A DNA stretch of 35,714 nucleotides, taken from positions 1 to 35,714 of the forward strand of contig NZ_LUFH02000063.1 in NCBI RefSeq assembly GCF_001586785.1, given 5' to 3'. Source of the stretch: Sphaerospermopsis aphanizomenoides BCCUSP55 (lineage in GTDB: Bacteria; Cyanobacteriota; Cyanobacteriia; Cyanobacteriales; Nostocaceae). Made by a program: the position numbers and the translations under genes. This document shows positions 1-8,074 of this stretch, piece after piece. The notes beneath the pieces are model-generated. The model searched no databases. It was given only the letters and a program-made list of their open reading frames with translations, and was not told the origin of the DNA. Within the stretch, counting starts at the first letter, position 1, and every line of letters begins with the position of its first letter.

Positions 1-80
1 TTACCTATTTTACCCCTTTTTCTTGCACCTTGTTCCTTTTTTCTTACCCTTAAACTCTTTATTTATCTGGCTTTTGGCTT

Positions 81-97
81 TATTCAGCAAACCCTAA
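81..97. repeat. IS- or MITE-end-like motif, copy 1
   Basis: Read on the minus strand this is TTAGGGTTTGCTGAATA. It matches 16 of 17 bases of a plus-strand copy at 6109-6125. The two copies are inverted and flank the pst operon plus the tnpB element. They may be end remnants of a transposable element, but no matching transposase is present. Confidence 0.4.
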
Positions 98-151
98 GTA
101 TTCAAGCGGACATGATATGATAGGTAGATTTTGGTGATTTAAAATAAATAG

Positions 152-180
152 CTGTCACATACAGATAAACACTGTGACAG
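152..180 (-). terminator. stem-loop just after pstB, possible terminator
   Basis: A perfect 8-base inverted repeat, CTGTCACA and TGTGACAG, encloses a 13-base loop and starts 12 bases past the pstB stop codon. No clear U-tract follows, so intrinsic termination is uncertain; it could instead stabilise the 3' end of the operon mRNA. The arms contain the heptamer GTGACAG, the unit of the tandem arrays behind apt and ychF. Confidence 0.4.
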
Positions 181-192
181 AACTATAATCAT

Positions 193-999
193 TTAACCAA
201 ATCTACCGCTGATGTAAGCTTTTGTATCTTCTTGCTGGGGATTGTTGAAAATTAATTCTGTCGGTGCGTATTCTACCAAGTAACCGGTACGTCCACCTTT
301 TTCAGAGGTTTTGACATTAAAAAACGCTGTTTTATCAGAAACCCGTGCAGCTTGTTGCATATTGTGGGTAACGATCACAATTGTGTATTGTGCTTTGAGT
401 TCGTGAATTAGTTCTTCAACCCGCAAAGTGGAAATAGGATCAAGAGCAGAACATGGTTCATCCATGAGAATGACTTCAGGTTGAACAGCGATCGCTCTAG
501 CAATACACAACCTTTGTTGTTGTCCACCCGATAAAGAAAGACCGCTTTGATTAAGTTTATCTTTGACTTCATCCCACAAAGCTGCTTGTCGCAAACTTCT
601 TTCTACCAACTCGTCAATATTGCCACGATAACCGTTGATTCTAGCACCAAAGGCAATATTTTCTTTAATTGATTTAGGAAAAGGGTTTGGTCTTTGAAAC
701 ACCATCCCGATGCGACGACGTACTTCTACCGGATCAATATTGGGAGCATACAAATTCTTATCACCAAAATAAACCTTTCCTTCTGCTCGAAAAGATTCAA
801 TTAAATCATTCAGGCGGTTATAGCATCGCAGGAGTGTACTTTTACCACAACCAGAAGGTCCAATAAAAGCTGTTACCTGATGTTTGGGAATATCCAACCA
901 AATGTTCTGTACAGCTAAGAAATTACCGTAATAAATGTTGAGGTTTTCTGTGCGTAAAACCGCTTCAGTCCCATTAATTGTACTAGCGTTGGTAGCCAT
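193..999 (-). CDS. pstB: phosphate ABC transporter ATP-binding protein PstB
   Basis: This is the ATPase of the high-affinity phosphate importer PstSCAB, working as a dimer on the cytoplasmic face of the inner membrane. The 268-residue length is normal. Visible motifs are the Walker A loop GPSGCGKST (residues 47-55), the ABC signature LSGGQQQR, and Walker B with the D-loop in [11 protein letters not shown]. The PstB-typical stretch [15 protein letters not shown] is also present. It is the last gene of the operon, 57 bases after pstA, and no phoU follows before the window edge. An ATG start at 997-999 fits the family N-terminus. Expression should follow the Pho box upstream of pstS. Confidence 0.97.
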   Translation of the reverse strand: MATNASTINGTEAVLRTENLNIYYGNFLAVQNIWLDIPKHQVTAFIGPSGCGKSTLLRCYNRLNDLIESFRAEGKVYFGDKNLYAPNIDPVEVRRRIGMVFQRPNPFPKSIKENIAFGARINGYRGNIDELVERSLRQAALWDEVKDKLNQSGLSLSGGQQQRLCIARAIAVQPEVILMDEPCSALDPISTLRVEELIHELKAQYTIVIVTHNMQQAARVSDKTAFFNVKTSEKGGRTGYLVEYAPTELIFNNPQQEDTKAYISGRFG

Positions 1000-1056
1000 A
1001 AATAGTTTAGGGATAAATTGTCAGGATGATTTATGTATGCTGTTGATGATATTTTG

Positions 1057-1938
1057 TTAAGCTTTTTGCCTAGTTGCCCAACGAGCGATGATACTTGTAA
1101 TCAGGACCATCAAAACCAAAATTAGCGAAGCAGCCCAAGCTAAAGACTGCCAATTTTTAAATGGTGAAATAGCGAAGTTGTAAACTAAAACAGCGAGAGA
1201 AGCTGTGGGTTTCAGTAAGCCATCCGGCCAAAAAGAAGAAAAAAGAGCAGTAAACAGTAATGGTGCTGTTTCTCCAGAGGCTCTGGCGATCGCCAAAGTT
1301 GAACCAGTGACAATTGCTGGTAAAGCTGCTGGTAAAACTACCTGTGTCACCGTTTGAAAATTAGTCGCGCCTAAACCTACAGAGGCTTGTCGTAAATCCT
1401 GGGATACTAACTGTAAAGCTTCGTCTGTCGTGCGGACAATAATCGGTAGCATCAAAATAGCCAAGGCAAACCCACCACCCAAAGCTGAATAAGAACCTAA
1501 TTTCAGGTTAGTCAGTGATAATACCACAATCCCATAAGCAAATACACCAGCAATAATGGAAGGCACACCACTGAGAACATTCGTAGCGAAACGTATCCAT
1601 CTAGCTAGTTTACCAGAGCTAAACTCTGTCAAATAAATAGCTGCCAGTACACCAAGAGGAATACTGATAGCAGCACCAATACCAACCATCAGCAATGTTC
1701 CTAAAATGGCATTACCAAAACCTCCCCCTTGCCTAAAAGGAGCAGGAGGTAGTTGAGTAAATACACTGAGGCTCAGACTGCCAAAACCTTTAAACAACAC
1801 ATAAGAAAGTACAGCCAAAAGAGGAACTAGTGCCAACCCTCCACAGATAAATGCGACTACAGTCATCACCGTGTTAAATAATGTGCGGGGAGACCAAGGA
1901 GAGCGCGTTAGGCTGCTTTGGGGAAAATGAAAAGTCAT
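1057..1938 (-). CDS. pstA: phosphate ABC transporter permease PstA
   Basis: One of the two membrane subunits that form the phosphate channel with PstC. The 293 residues contain about six hydrophobic segments. The binding-protein-dependent permease (EAA) loop is seen in RQASVGLGATNFQTVTQVVL, followed by the PstA-typical IARASGETAPLLF. The gene lies between pstC and pstB on the same strand, 96 bases after pstC and 57 before pstB, consistent with one transcript. The protein begins with a short polar stretch (MTFHFPQSSLTRSPWSPR) before the first membrane span. Nothing is broken or unusual. Confidence 0.96.
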   Translation of the reverse strand: MTFHFPQSSLTRSPWSPRTLFNTVMTVVAFICGGLALVPLLAVLSYVLFKGFGSLSLSVFTQLPPAPFRQGGGFGNAILGTLLMVGIGAAISIPLGVLAAIYLTEFSSGKLARWIRFATNVLSGVPSIIAGVFAYGIVVLSLTNLKLGSYSALGGGFALAILMLPIIVRTTDEALQLVSQDLRQASVGLGATNFQTVTQVVLPAALPAIVTGSTLAIARASGETAPLLFTALFSSFWPDGLLKPTASLAVLVYNFAISPFKNWQSLAWAASLILVLMVLITSIIARWATRQKA

Positions 1939-2034
1939 AATTCAACCTAATAGAGCAGTCAGCTTGAGAGAAATCTTGTTGAATCAGGAGTTGGTAATTT
2001 GCTCCTGTGGTAATGATTTTGACAAAAACCGAGA

Positions 2035-2985
2035 CTAGATTCGCTTCACCCGGAGAACAATAAACTCTGCCAGAATATTGACTACCAGCGTTAAGAAAAA
2101 CAGCACTAAAGCTGCATACATCAAAGCTGCAACTTGCAAACCACTAGCTTCAGAAAATTGATTTGCCAGTAGAGATGAAATCGTATTCGATGGAGCTAAC
2201 AAAGAAAAACTAATGTTGTTAGAATTACCAATCAACATGGTGACAGCCATTGTTTCACCCATTGCTCGGCCAAGTGCTAACATGACTGCACTGACAATAC
2301 CAGAAAAAGCAGCAGGGATAAGCACTTGAAAGATTGTTTCCCAACGAGTTGCTCCCAATCCGATAGCTGCTTGACGTAAACTAGGAGGAACAGAAATTAA
2401 AGCATCGCGGGATATGGCAGTGATAATTGGCAAAGTCATAATTGCTAATATTACTCCTGCGGGTAACATTCCAGGCCCCGTAGGTGCAGAACCAAAAATT
2501 GGTATCCAACCCAAAGAACTATGCAACCATTTTCCTAGATCATTTAAAATCGGCACTAAAACAAAAATGCCCCATACTCCGTAGACAACACTAGGAATAG
2601 CAGCTAATAGTTCCACTAAAAATACTAATACCAGTCGCACCTGAGTAGGGAGAAAATTCTCACTTAATAAAATAGCTGTACCAACACCGATAGGGACAGC
2701 TAGTAACAGTCCAATAAAAGAACTCATGATCGTCCCATAGACTGCGGGTAGGACTCCATAGCTATCATTAACTGGATTCCAGCTGCTTTGGACTAAAAAA
2801 CCCAAGCCAAATTTTTGGATAGCAGGCCAAGCACCAATAGCCACTTGCAAAGCAATCCATAATAAAGTAGCTGCGATCGCTAAAGCAAAAATCCGTGTTA
2901 ACCAAATGAAGCCCCGATCTAGGGATCTGTCCAGTTCAGAGCGTTGTTTAATTGCTGATGGCAGATTCTGAAAGTTGGTAGTCAT
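2035..2985 (-). CDS. pstC: phosphate ABC transporter permease PstC
   Basis: Second membrane subunit of the phosphate importer, 316 residues, with about six membrane spans. The EAA-type loop is visible in RQAAIGLGATRWETIFQVLI, and the PstC-typical GRAMGETMAVTMLIGN follows it. The N-terminal about 25 residues are polar and probably cytoplasmic. It is the second gene of the operon, 147 bases after pstS. That is the longest spacer in the operon and contains a possible hairpin, which fits the common pattern of much more PstS made than permease (inference). Confidence 0.96.
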   Translation of the reverse strand: MTTNFQNLPSAIKQRSELDRSLDRGFIWLTRIFALAIAATLLWIALQVAIGAWPAIQKFGLGFLVQSSWNPVNDSYGVLPAVYGTIMSSFIGLLLAVPIGVGTAILLSENFLPTQVRLVLVFLVELLAAIPSVVYGVWGIFVLVPILNDLGKWLHSSLGWIPIFGSAPTGPGMLPAGVILAIMTLPIITAISRDALISVPPSLRQAAIGLGATRWETIFQVLIPAAFSGIVSAVMLALGRAMGETMAVTMLIGNSNNISFSLLAPSNTISSLLANQFSEASGLQVAALMYAALVLFFLTLVVNILAEFIVLRVKRI

Positions 2986-3025
2986 GAATACTGACTGTAA
3001 AAATCAAATCAGAGAAAATTTATAA

Positions 3026-3095
3026 GGGAACCAGGGTTGCTTACATTCTTACTTGGTCTCTTTTTGCATCTGAACACTAATTAATCAGGGTTCCC
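3026..3095 (-). repeat. inverted repeat in the pstS-pstC spacer
   Basis: GGGAACC (3026-3032) and GGTTCCC (3089-3095) are complementary across 56 bases in the only long spacer of the operon. A hairpin here could partly stop transcription or protect the pstS part of the message. The loop is long and there is no U-tract, so this is only a candidate. Confidence 0.3.
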
Positions 3096-3132
3096 AACTG
3101 ATTGCTTAATTTAATAGTGGAATGTCTGGAAA

Positions 3133-4311
3133 CTACTTACTCGCACTCGTAGCGCCACCCACAGCAATTTTATATTCAGGACTGATTTGATCAGCAGCTG
3201 AAGCTACCTTTGTAATCACATTTGATGGTAGAGGCACATAACCTAATTCACCAGCCAGCTTTTGACCGTCAGTTAAAGCATACTCAATAGCTGCTTCCAT
3301 TGCTTTTGCTTTAGCTGCATCTGGATACTTTTTATAGGCCAAAATCCAAGTGTAAGTAACAATTGGGTAGGAATCTGCACCTTCTGGATCGGAGATAAAG
3401 GCACGAAGATTTTCTGGCAAGGTTACAGCTTCTAAAGTTTTGGATGCTGACTCCTCATTAGCAGTAATAAACTTACCACTCTTATTTTCTAAAACAGCAG
3501 TTTTCAAATTGCTTTGTTTAGCATAGCCATATTCTACGTAACCAATAGCACCTTGAGTTTGTTGAATTTGGGCAGTAACACCTTCATTGCCCTTACCACC
3601 AACACCCACAGGCCATTTTACACTCTTACCGTCACCAATTTTAGTTTTCCACTCTGGACTTATGGCGCTCAGATGTTTTGTAAACACACCTGTGGTACCA
3701 CTACCATCAGCACGGTAGATCACAGCAATAGGTAGCTTGGGTAACTTAGCTTCAGGATTAGCTTTAGCGATCGCTGGATCATCCCATGACTTGATTTTAC
3801 CTAGTAAAATATCAGTGTACACTGCTCTTGGTAGCTTCAGGTCAGGAACATCTGACAAGTTGTAAGCCAAAACAATGCTACCAGCAGTTACAGGCAGCAA
3901 AAGTACGCCTTTATCTTGTGGTATTTTGGCAATTTCTTCATCTTTCATTGCCACATCACTAGCACCAAAATCTACAGTCCCCTTAGTGAACTGCTCAACA
4001 CCAGCACCGCTACCCACTGACTGATAATTAACTTGCAAACTGGGATATTTTTTGTTTAACTCAGTAAACCAAGTTTGGTACAAAGGAGCAGGAAAAGATG
4101 CACCAGCACCGGTCAATGTGACATTTCCACCCAAATCCAATTTGCTTGGACTAGAGGCAGTAGCGTTTTGAGTATTTCCTGGAGTCTCAGTTGTAGAAGT
4201 GTTTTCAGGAGTTGACGCTCCACCGCAAGCAGCAAGACCCAACGCCAGTGCTAATACGGCAATTGATGTTTGCAGACGATTGTTTTTAACGGTAATTGTA
4301 CGTAATAGCAT
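3133..4311 (-). CDS. pstS: periplasmic phosphate-binding lipoprotein PstS
   Basis: High-affinity phosphate receptor delivering phosphate to PstC/PstA. The 392-residue precursor has a lipoprotein signal: a hydrophobic core followed by the lipobox LAAC with the modified cysteine at residue 29. A low-complexity Ser/Thr/Asn linker follows. The mature domain shows PstS phosphate-site segments, including GAGASFPAPLYQTW near the start, then GSGAGVEQF, and later YRADGSGTTGVFTKHL. It heads the operon and has a Pho box 54 to 83 bases upstream of its ATG. The lipobox predicts processing by Lgt, LspA and Lnt; lspA and lnt are both in this window. Confidence 0.96.
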   Translation of the reverse strand: MLLRTITVKNNRLQTSIAVLALALGLAACGGASTPENTSTTETPGNTQNATASSPSKLDLGGNVTLTGAGASFPAPLYQTWFTELNKKYPSLQVNYQSVGSGAGVEQFTKGTVDFGASDVAMKDEEIAKIPQDKGVLLLPVTAGSIVLAYNLSDVPDLKLPRAVYTDILLGKIKSWDDPAIAKANPEAKLPKLPIAVIYRADGSGTTGVFTKHLSAISPEWKTKIGDGKSVKWPVGVGGKGNEGVTAQIQQTQGAIGYVEYGYAKQSNLKTAVLENKSGKFITANEESASKTLEAVTLPENLRAFISDPEGADSYPIVTYTWILAYKKYPDAAKAKAMEAAIEYALTDGQKLAGELGYVPLPSNVITKVASAADQISPEYKIAVGGATSASK

Positions 4312-4350
4312 TGCTGTTTAAATTTTGTAAATTGCCAGATAAGCGCCTCT

Positions 4351-4394
4351 AACATACCTCTTAATATTTAATTTAAGGTAAACAAAAGGTTAAC
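4351..4394 (-). promoter_or_regulatory. Pho box and putative promoter of pstS
   Basis: On the minus strand three octamers, GTTAACCT (4387-4394), GTTTACCT (4376-4383) and ATTAAATA (4365-4372), are separated by exactly three bases each. This is the cyanobacterial Pho-box layout of three 8-base repeats close to PyTTAAPyPy(T/A), bound by the PhoB-type response regulator (SphR). A candidate -10, TATGTT, lies 8 bases downstream (4351-4356). The first two repeats are strong and the third is weak. The sites predict induction of the pst operon under phosphate starvation. Confidence 0.75.
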
Positions 4395-4562
4395 AAATTT
4401 AAATTTTTTTGCCATGACATACGGTTATTTTTTGATTTTCAGGTCAAGAATGTAACTATGATTTTCATTTTTAAGTAAAATTACTACTAAAAATTTATTG
4501 GATACAATTTGGATAGATTTGAAATTTTTCCCTATACTGGTTGCTGTTAGTTTATTGACGCT

Positions 4563-4583
4563 CCCCGCCTTAAAAGGACGGGG
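4563..4583 (-). repeat. right-end hairpin of the IS605-type element
   Basis: CCCCGCC and GGACGGGG pair around a TTAAAA loop with one bulged A. The hairpin lies 9 bases past the tnpB stop codon. Hairpins of this kind mark IS200/IS605 right ends, and in TnpB systems this 3' region supplies the guide (omega) RNA scaffold. It may also act as a terminator. Confidence 0.55.
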
Positions 4584-4956
4584 ATTCTTGTTTCAATGAG
4601 CAACCTTGCCCAAACTTGTTACCAAATCTGGGTAGAGGGTCATCTCTCCACAAGCGTTAAAAGTTTCCGTCCGCCCGACGGTACTTAAATCATAGCCAGT
4701 CTGTTTTAGTGCCTTCGCCAAAATATTGATTGCAGCGTTGTGGTCACGGTTAAGAACACACCCACAGTTACAAACATGAGTTCTAACTGAAAGTGATTTT
4801 TTGACAATTTCTCCACAATTAGAACAATTTTGAGAAGTATATTGTGGGGCAACTGGTACAACCACACGCCCGTAAATCTTCCCAAAATATTCTAGCCATT
4901 GAGTAAACAGCGACCAACTAGCATCACTAATCGACTTGGCTAACTTGCTATTTTTA

Positions 4957-5015
4957 ACCCTTACGGGTTCGCCAGTCGCTCCAAGTCGGGAAACCCGCCC
5001 AACGCGCTGGCTCAC
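4957..5015 (-). repeat. dispersed palindromic repeat inside tnpB, copy B
   Basis: The repeat has ends GGGTTCGCCAG and CTGGCTCAC with a variable middle, and shares both ends with 5586-5641. In TnpB it encodes an extra stretch about SQRVGRVSRLGATGEPVR between RNMV and KNSKLAKS, which are normally adjacent in the family. The length has kept the frame open. Confidence 0.7.
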
Positions 5016-5585
5016 CATATTTCTCACTTGCAGTTTTTCAAACGCCACTAAATCGTTAGATTTAACCACGCACAATGCTTGTTTTACAGCAAAGTCTTTA
5101 CGTTGACGTGATACTTGCAAGTGTTTCCTACCCAGACGGTTAATAGCTTTTTTGCGATTATTAGAACCTTTTTTCTGACGACTAACTCTTTTTTGTAGCC
5201 TTTTCAAAGATTTCTCTGACTTCCGCAAATATCTAGGATTGTCAACTTTTTCACCTTGAGAATCCGTATAGAAGCTATTTAAACCAACATCTAATCCAAC
5301 CGTTTTACCTGTTGGAGCGGTGTCAATTTTTCGTTCTGCATCCACGCAAAACTGCACATAATAACCGTCAGAACGTTTAACTATCCTGACTCTCTTTATT
5401 TGCTTGATTTGGTAAAAGTGTAAATCCCAAGTTCCAATTAACTTTAGTTGACCTATACCACATTTATCTATAAATTTTATGTGCTTACGGTCATCTAAAA
5501 GTTTCCATCCAGTTGACTTATATTCAACTGAACGGTTATTCTTTTGAAATTTGGGATATCCCTTTTTACCAGGGATTTTAGCCTT

Positions 5586-5641
5586 ACCCTTCGGGTTCGC
5601 CAGTTCCTCTTTGTTGGAACAACAAGACCTGACTGGCTCAC
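5586..5641 (-). repeat. dispersed palindromic repeat inside tnpB, copy A
   Basis: Same family and orientation as 4957-5015, sharing GGGTTCGCCAGT and CTGGCTCAC. Here it is read in a different frame and adds about EPVRSCCSNKEELANPKGK between FFDNC and KIPGKKGYPKF. No stop codon arises in either frame. Confidence 0.7.
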
Positions 5642-6032
5642 AATTATCAAAGAATCGTTTAATTGCAAAAGCTGTTCTTTCTGCTGCTGCTTGTCTAGCC
5701 ATTGAATTTAATTTATCAGCAAAATCAAATTCCGACGCTAAAACAGCAGTATATTTATTTAGGTCATAGGGTTTAACATTTTGATTGTCCATCCAAAACC
5801 GTAGGCACTTGTTACGAATGAACTGGCTTATGCGTATAGCCTCATCAATTCTCTGATATTACTGTTTTGTGCCTTTGGCTTTGAACTCAAAAACAATCAT
5901 GTTTATTACCATCTCGACCTACCCCAAAAATAGGATTATTTAGGGAAACTGTCAATCCCTAAGCAGCTAAGTCAGGATTATGACTGCCCCTCAAGAGGCA
6001 AGCCGTTCGCCTACATCCACCCCCTAAAGTGC

Positions 6033-6067
6033 GATAAAGTATCAATGCCTTGCTCTGATACTTTATC
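6033..6067. repeat. perfect 11-base inverted repeat
   Basis: GATAAAGTATC and GATACTTTATC enclose a 13-base loop. It may be the left-end hairpin of the IS605-type element or an older palindrome into which the element inserted. There is no U-tract, so a terminator is unlikely. Confidence 0.5.
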
Positions 6068-6108
6068 TCGGTGGTTTTGGCTCACTCGATTTTCTTATAA
6101 GTTGCTAG

Positions 6109-6125
6109 TTAGGGCTTGCTGAATA
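6109..6125. repeat. IS- or MITE-end-like motif, copy 2
   Basis: TTAGGGCTTGCTGAATA, inverted relative to the copy at 81-97 with one mismatch. It directly precedes the inverted repeat at 6128-6158, as expected of a small non-coding element end. Confidence 0.4.
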
Positions 6126-6127
6126 TA

Positions 6128-6158
6128 AGTATTTAGGCTTGGTTATCACCTAAATACT
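6128..6158. repeat. perfect 10-base inverted repeat upstream of bioY
   Basis: AGTATTTAGG and CCTAAATACT enclose an 11-base loop, about 145 bases upstream of bioY. It may be part of a MITE-like remnant starting at 6109 or an operator; nothing in the sequence decides between these. Confidence 0.45.
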
Positions 6159-6303
6159 GAACAATAATCACACTTTCTGGGTGTTAAAGTTGACACTTTT
6201 TTAGTAAATGAGTAGACATAAATCTTGATTAAATGTAAGCCTCTGTTAGCTTTCGTTAGTAAAACACCAACTAGCTGTTAACCTTTTCCCCCTTGCCTGA
6301 TAA

Positions 6304-6891
6304 ATGTTTGCTGCTTCCAATCAGTTATTATGGTCTATGATTGGCTTACTCCTAACAATGGGAGGTACGTTCCTAGAAGCCTATGGCACTACATTACCCT
6401 GGAGTTGGAGTCACCAAGGAATCAAAACTTTTTCTTTAGGTGTCAGCTATCAAGTTGGTGCAGTGTTGTTGGTGGGTTGTTTAGGAGGTAAAAATGCTGG
6501 TGCGCTTTCGCAGATTGCTTATTTAGTCATGGGACTAACCTTATTGCCTGTATTTGCAGAAGGAGGCGGTATCGGATATGTGAAACTGTCTCAGTTTGGT
6601 TATCTACTGGGTTTTATTCCCGGAGCTTGGATTTGCGGCTATTTTGCCTTTAAAGCCAGACCTCGCATTGAAACATTAGCTTTTAGTTGTTTGTGTGGCT
6701 TGTTAACAGTCCACATTTGCGGTATCGCTTATTTGATGATGAGCTATCTTTTCCCTTGGAGAGTTGGAGAAAATCTGCCTTTAATCCAAGCTATCCTCAA
6801 ATATTCCTGGTTTTCACTACCAGGACAACTAGTAGTAGTTTGTGCTGTCACCATAGTCGCTTATGTACTACGACATATAATGTTCTATTAG
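6304..6891 (+). CDS. bioY: biotin transporter BioY
   Basis: Probable substrate-binding membrane subunit (S component) of an ECF-type biotin importer. The 195 residues are highly hydrophobic with about six spans. The family core is visible: GCLGGKNAGALSQIAYLVMG, then LPVFAEGGG and the loop FGYLLGFIPGAWICGYFA. No bioM/bioN energising genes are nearby, so it uses subunits encoded elsewhere or works alone, as reported for some solitary BioY proteins. lspA follows after 74 bases on the same strand and may be cotranscribed. The ATG follows a weak leader without a clear Shine-Dalgarno sequence. Confidence 0.88.
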   Translation: MFAASNQLLWSMIGLLLTMGGTFLEAYGTTLPWSWSHQGIKTFSLGVSYQVGAVLLVGCLGGKNAGALSQIAYLVMGLTLLPVFAEGGGIGYVKLSQFGYLLGFIPGAWICGYFAFKARPRIETLAFSCLCGLLTVHICGIAYLMMSYLFPWRVGENLPLIQAILKYSWFSLPGQLVVVCAVTIVAYVLRHIMFY

Positions 6892-6965
6892 TCAATCGTC
6901 AGTTGTCAGTTGTCAAACGACCAATGATTAATGACTAAGACTAATGACTAATTGAATAATTTACC

Positions 6966-7436
6966 ATGCGTTTAAAAAATCGCTTCTTTTGGATTGCTGC
7001 CTTGTTCGCCTTTTTTCTCGACCAATTGACAAAATACTGGGTAGTGAAAACCTTTGCTTTAGGACAAACACTTCCCCTGCTACCAGGAATATTTCACTTT
7101 ACCTATGTCACCAATACGGGAGCAGCTTTTAGTTTGCTAAGTGGAAAAGTAGAGTGGTTGCGCTGGCTATCCTTGGGAGTGAGTTTAGTTTTGATAGCCA
7201 TAGCATTATTTGGCCCGCTGTTAAGTTTTTGGGAACAGTTGGGTTATGGTTTAATTTTAGGTGGAGCTATTGGTAATGGTATTGATAGATTTTTGTTAGG
7301 CTATGTCGTTGATTTTCTCGATTTTCGCCTAATTAATTTTGCTGTGTTTAATATGGCTGATTCTTTTATTAGTATTGGTATTATTTGTCTTATAATCGCT
7401 TCTTTCCAACAAACACCAACTTCTAGTCGCAGATGA
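6966..7436 (+). CDS. lspA: lipoprotein signal peptidase LspA (signal peptidase II)
   Basis: Inner-membrane aspartic protease that removes the signal peptide of prolipoproteins after lipid attachment to the cysteine. The 156 residues contain four membrane spans. Family motifs are DQLTKYWVV (19-27), TNTGAAFSLL and GGAIGNGIDR. The two catalytic aspartates are expected to be D116 in VVDFLDF and D132 in FNMADSF. The spacer from bioY contains short 7-base-like repeats (CAGTTGT twice). PstS, with a clear lipobox, is a plausible substrate, and lnt for the final acylation step is at the right edge of the window. Confidence 0.95.
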   Translation: MRLKNRFFWIAALFAFFLDQLTKYWVVKTFALGQTLPLLPGIFHFTYVTNTGAAFSLLSGKVEWLRWLSLGVSLVLIAIALFGPLLSFWEQLGYGLILGGAIGNGIDRFLLGYVVDFLDFRLINFAVFNMADSFISIGIICLIIASFQQTPTSSRR

Positions 7437-8074
7437 TATAGGAATCTGATTTGATATCTGAAATTATCTATGTAGGCAGGCAAGAGGCACTCATGCAAGA
7501 GGCAAAAGGGTTTTAGAGAATTTAGGTGTACGGAGTTTTTTCAAAAATCAAATATTATTCCTATATATTACCTCTGGCCTGAACATACAGCATATTGCAG
7601 ATCAATAAGGTACAAATTTTGATCACAAAGCCTTGCACCAAAAGGGTTTTACTGCTGACCGCTGACTGCTGAAAGCTGCTGTAAATATGGCAGCAGTTAA
7701 GTAGGTAGGCGTTAAAAATTGTCGTTATGGCAAGGCAGGAGGCAGTGGTTCGACTTCGCTCACCAACCGGAGGCAGAAGGCAGGAGGGAAGAGGTTTTTA
7801 ACCATTTTACATTTTGTTACATACCTTGGTTTTTTCCTGCTGACTTACTTAGCTGAAGCAATGCTAACAATTTAAATCTCCATCGCTGCGACAAAGAGAT
7901 TCTTGCATTTCACAAATCCTTCAGTGATAGAGATAGCCGAAGGGCAAAAGGCAGGTGAGTACCGAGTGCTAAGTAGTTAATTCAGATTGTCACTCGTCGC
8001 TGATTACTCATACCTCGTTACTCTTTTTTCCCCTACACCTTTATACCCTTCCATCGCACATTCTTCACTCAGCC
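7437..8074. other. repeat-rich intergenic region
   Basis: No gene is visible between the convergent lspA and the secreted-protein gene. The stretch contains CTGACCGCTGACTGCTGA-type short repeats near 7660 and a GGAGGCA heptamer array split by a 24-base repeat (7731-7789). Small ORFs here are made of repeat sequence and are not convincing. Confidence 0.6.
7731..7789. repeat. GGAGGCA heptamer array interrupted by a 24-base repeat
   Basis: Heptamers CAAGGCA and GGAGGCA (7731-7744) are followed by a 24-base unit, GGTTCGACTT to TCACCAACC with complementary GGTT/AACC ends (7745-7768). The array then resumes in phase with GGAGGCA, GAAGGCA and GGAGGGA. The same heptamer is tandemly repeated at 11293-11327. 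Confidence 0.65.

Larger units (their letters stand above)
4593..5900 (-). pseudogene. tnpB: TnpB (RNA-guided nuclease of IS605 family), early nonsense codon
   Basis: TnpB is a guide-RNA-directed DNA nuclease encoded by IS200/IS605 elements. From the ATG at 5898-5900 the frame reads MIVFEFKAKGTKQ, then a TAA stop (5859-5861), then continues open as YQRIDEAIRISQFIRNKC, clearly the normal TnpB N-terminus, for 435 sense or stop codons in total. A 399-residue product could still start at the ATG 5790-5792 but would lack the first part of the N-terminal domain. The RuvC residues look intact: D in GLDVGLNSF, E in LVAFEKLQ, D in NRDHNAA. So does the zinc finger CSNCG...CNCGC. Two dispersed repeats add about 20 residues each (4957-5015, 5586-5641) without breaking the frame. 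Confidence 0.85.
4556..6070 (-). mobile_element. TnpB-only IS200/IS605-type element, ends approximate
   Basis: The element consists of a tnpB reading frame with structured flanks and no tnpA. On the right, just after the tnpB stop, is a GC-rich hairpin typical of this family. On the left, past the tnpB start, lie about 170 bases of non-coding sequence with small hairpins, including a perfect 11-base inverted repeat at 6033-6067. Without TnpA such elements can move only in trans. The exact ends and target site cannot be fixed by eye. The insertion lies about 160 bases upstream of the pstS Pho box. Confidence 0.5.
5901..6303. other. intergenic: IS left flank, inverted repeats, bioY leader
   Basis: No gene is visible. 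The stretch holds the left flank of the tnpB element, a small CCTC/GAGG hairpin near 5990, two perfect inverted repeats (6033-6067 and 6128-6158), and an element-end-like motif (6109-6125). The final 140 bases before bioY are AT-rich; I cannot name a promoter there with confidence. Confidence 0.5.

Noticed and set aside
3514-3735. Plus-strand frame inside pstS
   Set aside because: It lies opposite a clearly conserved gene and has no recognisable features.
7437-8074. tRNA or small RNA gene, from a GGTTCGA match near 7747
   Set aside because: The match is part of a dispersed repeat and no cloverleaf can be drawn around it.
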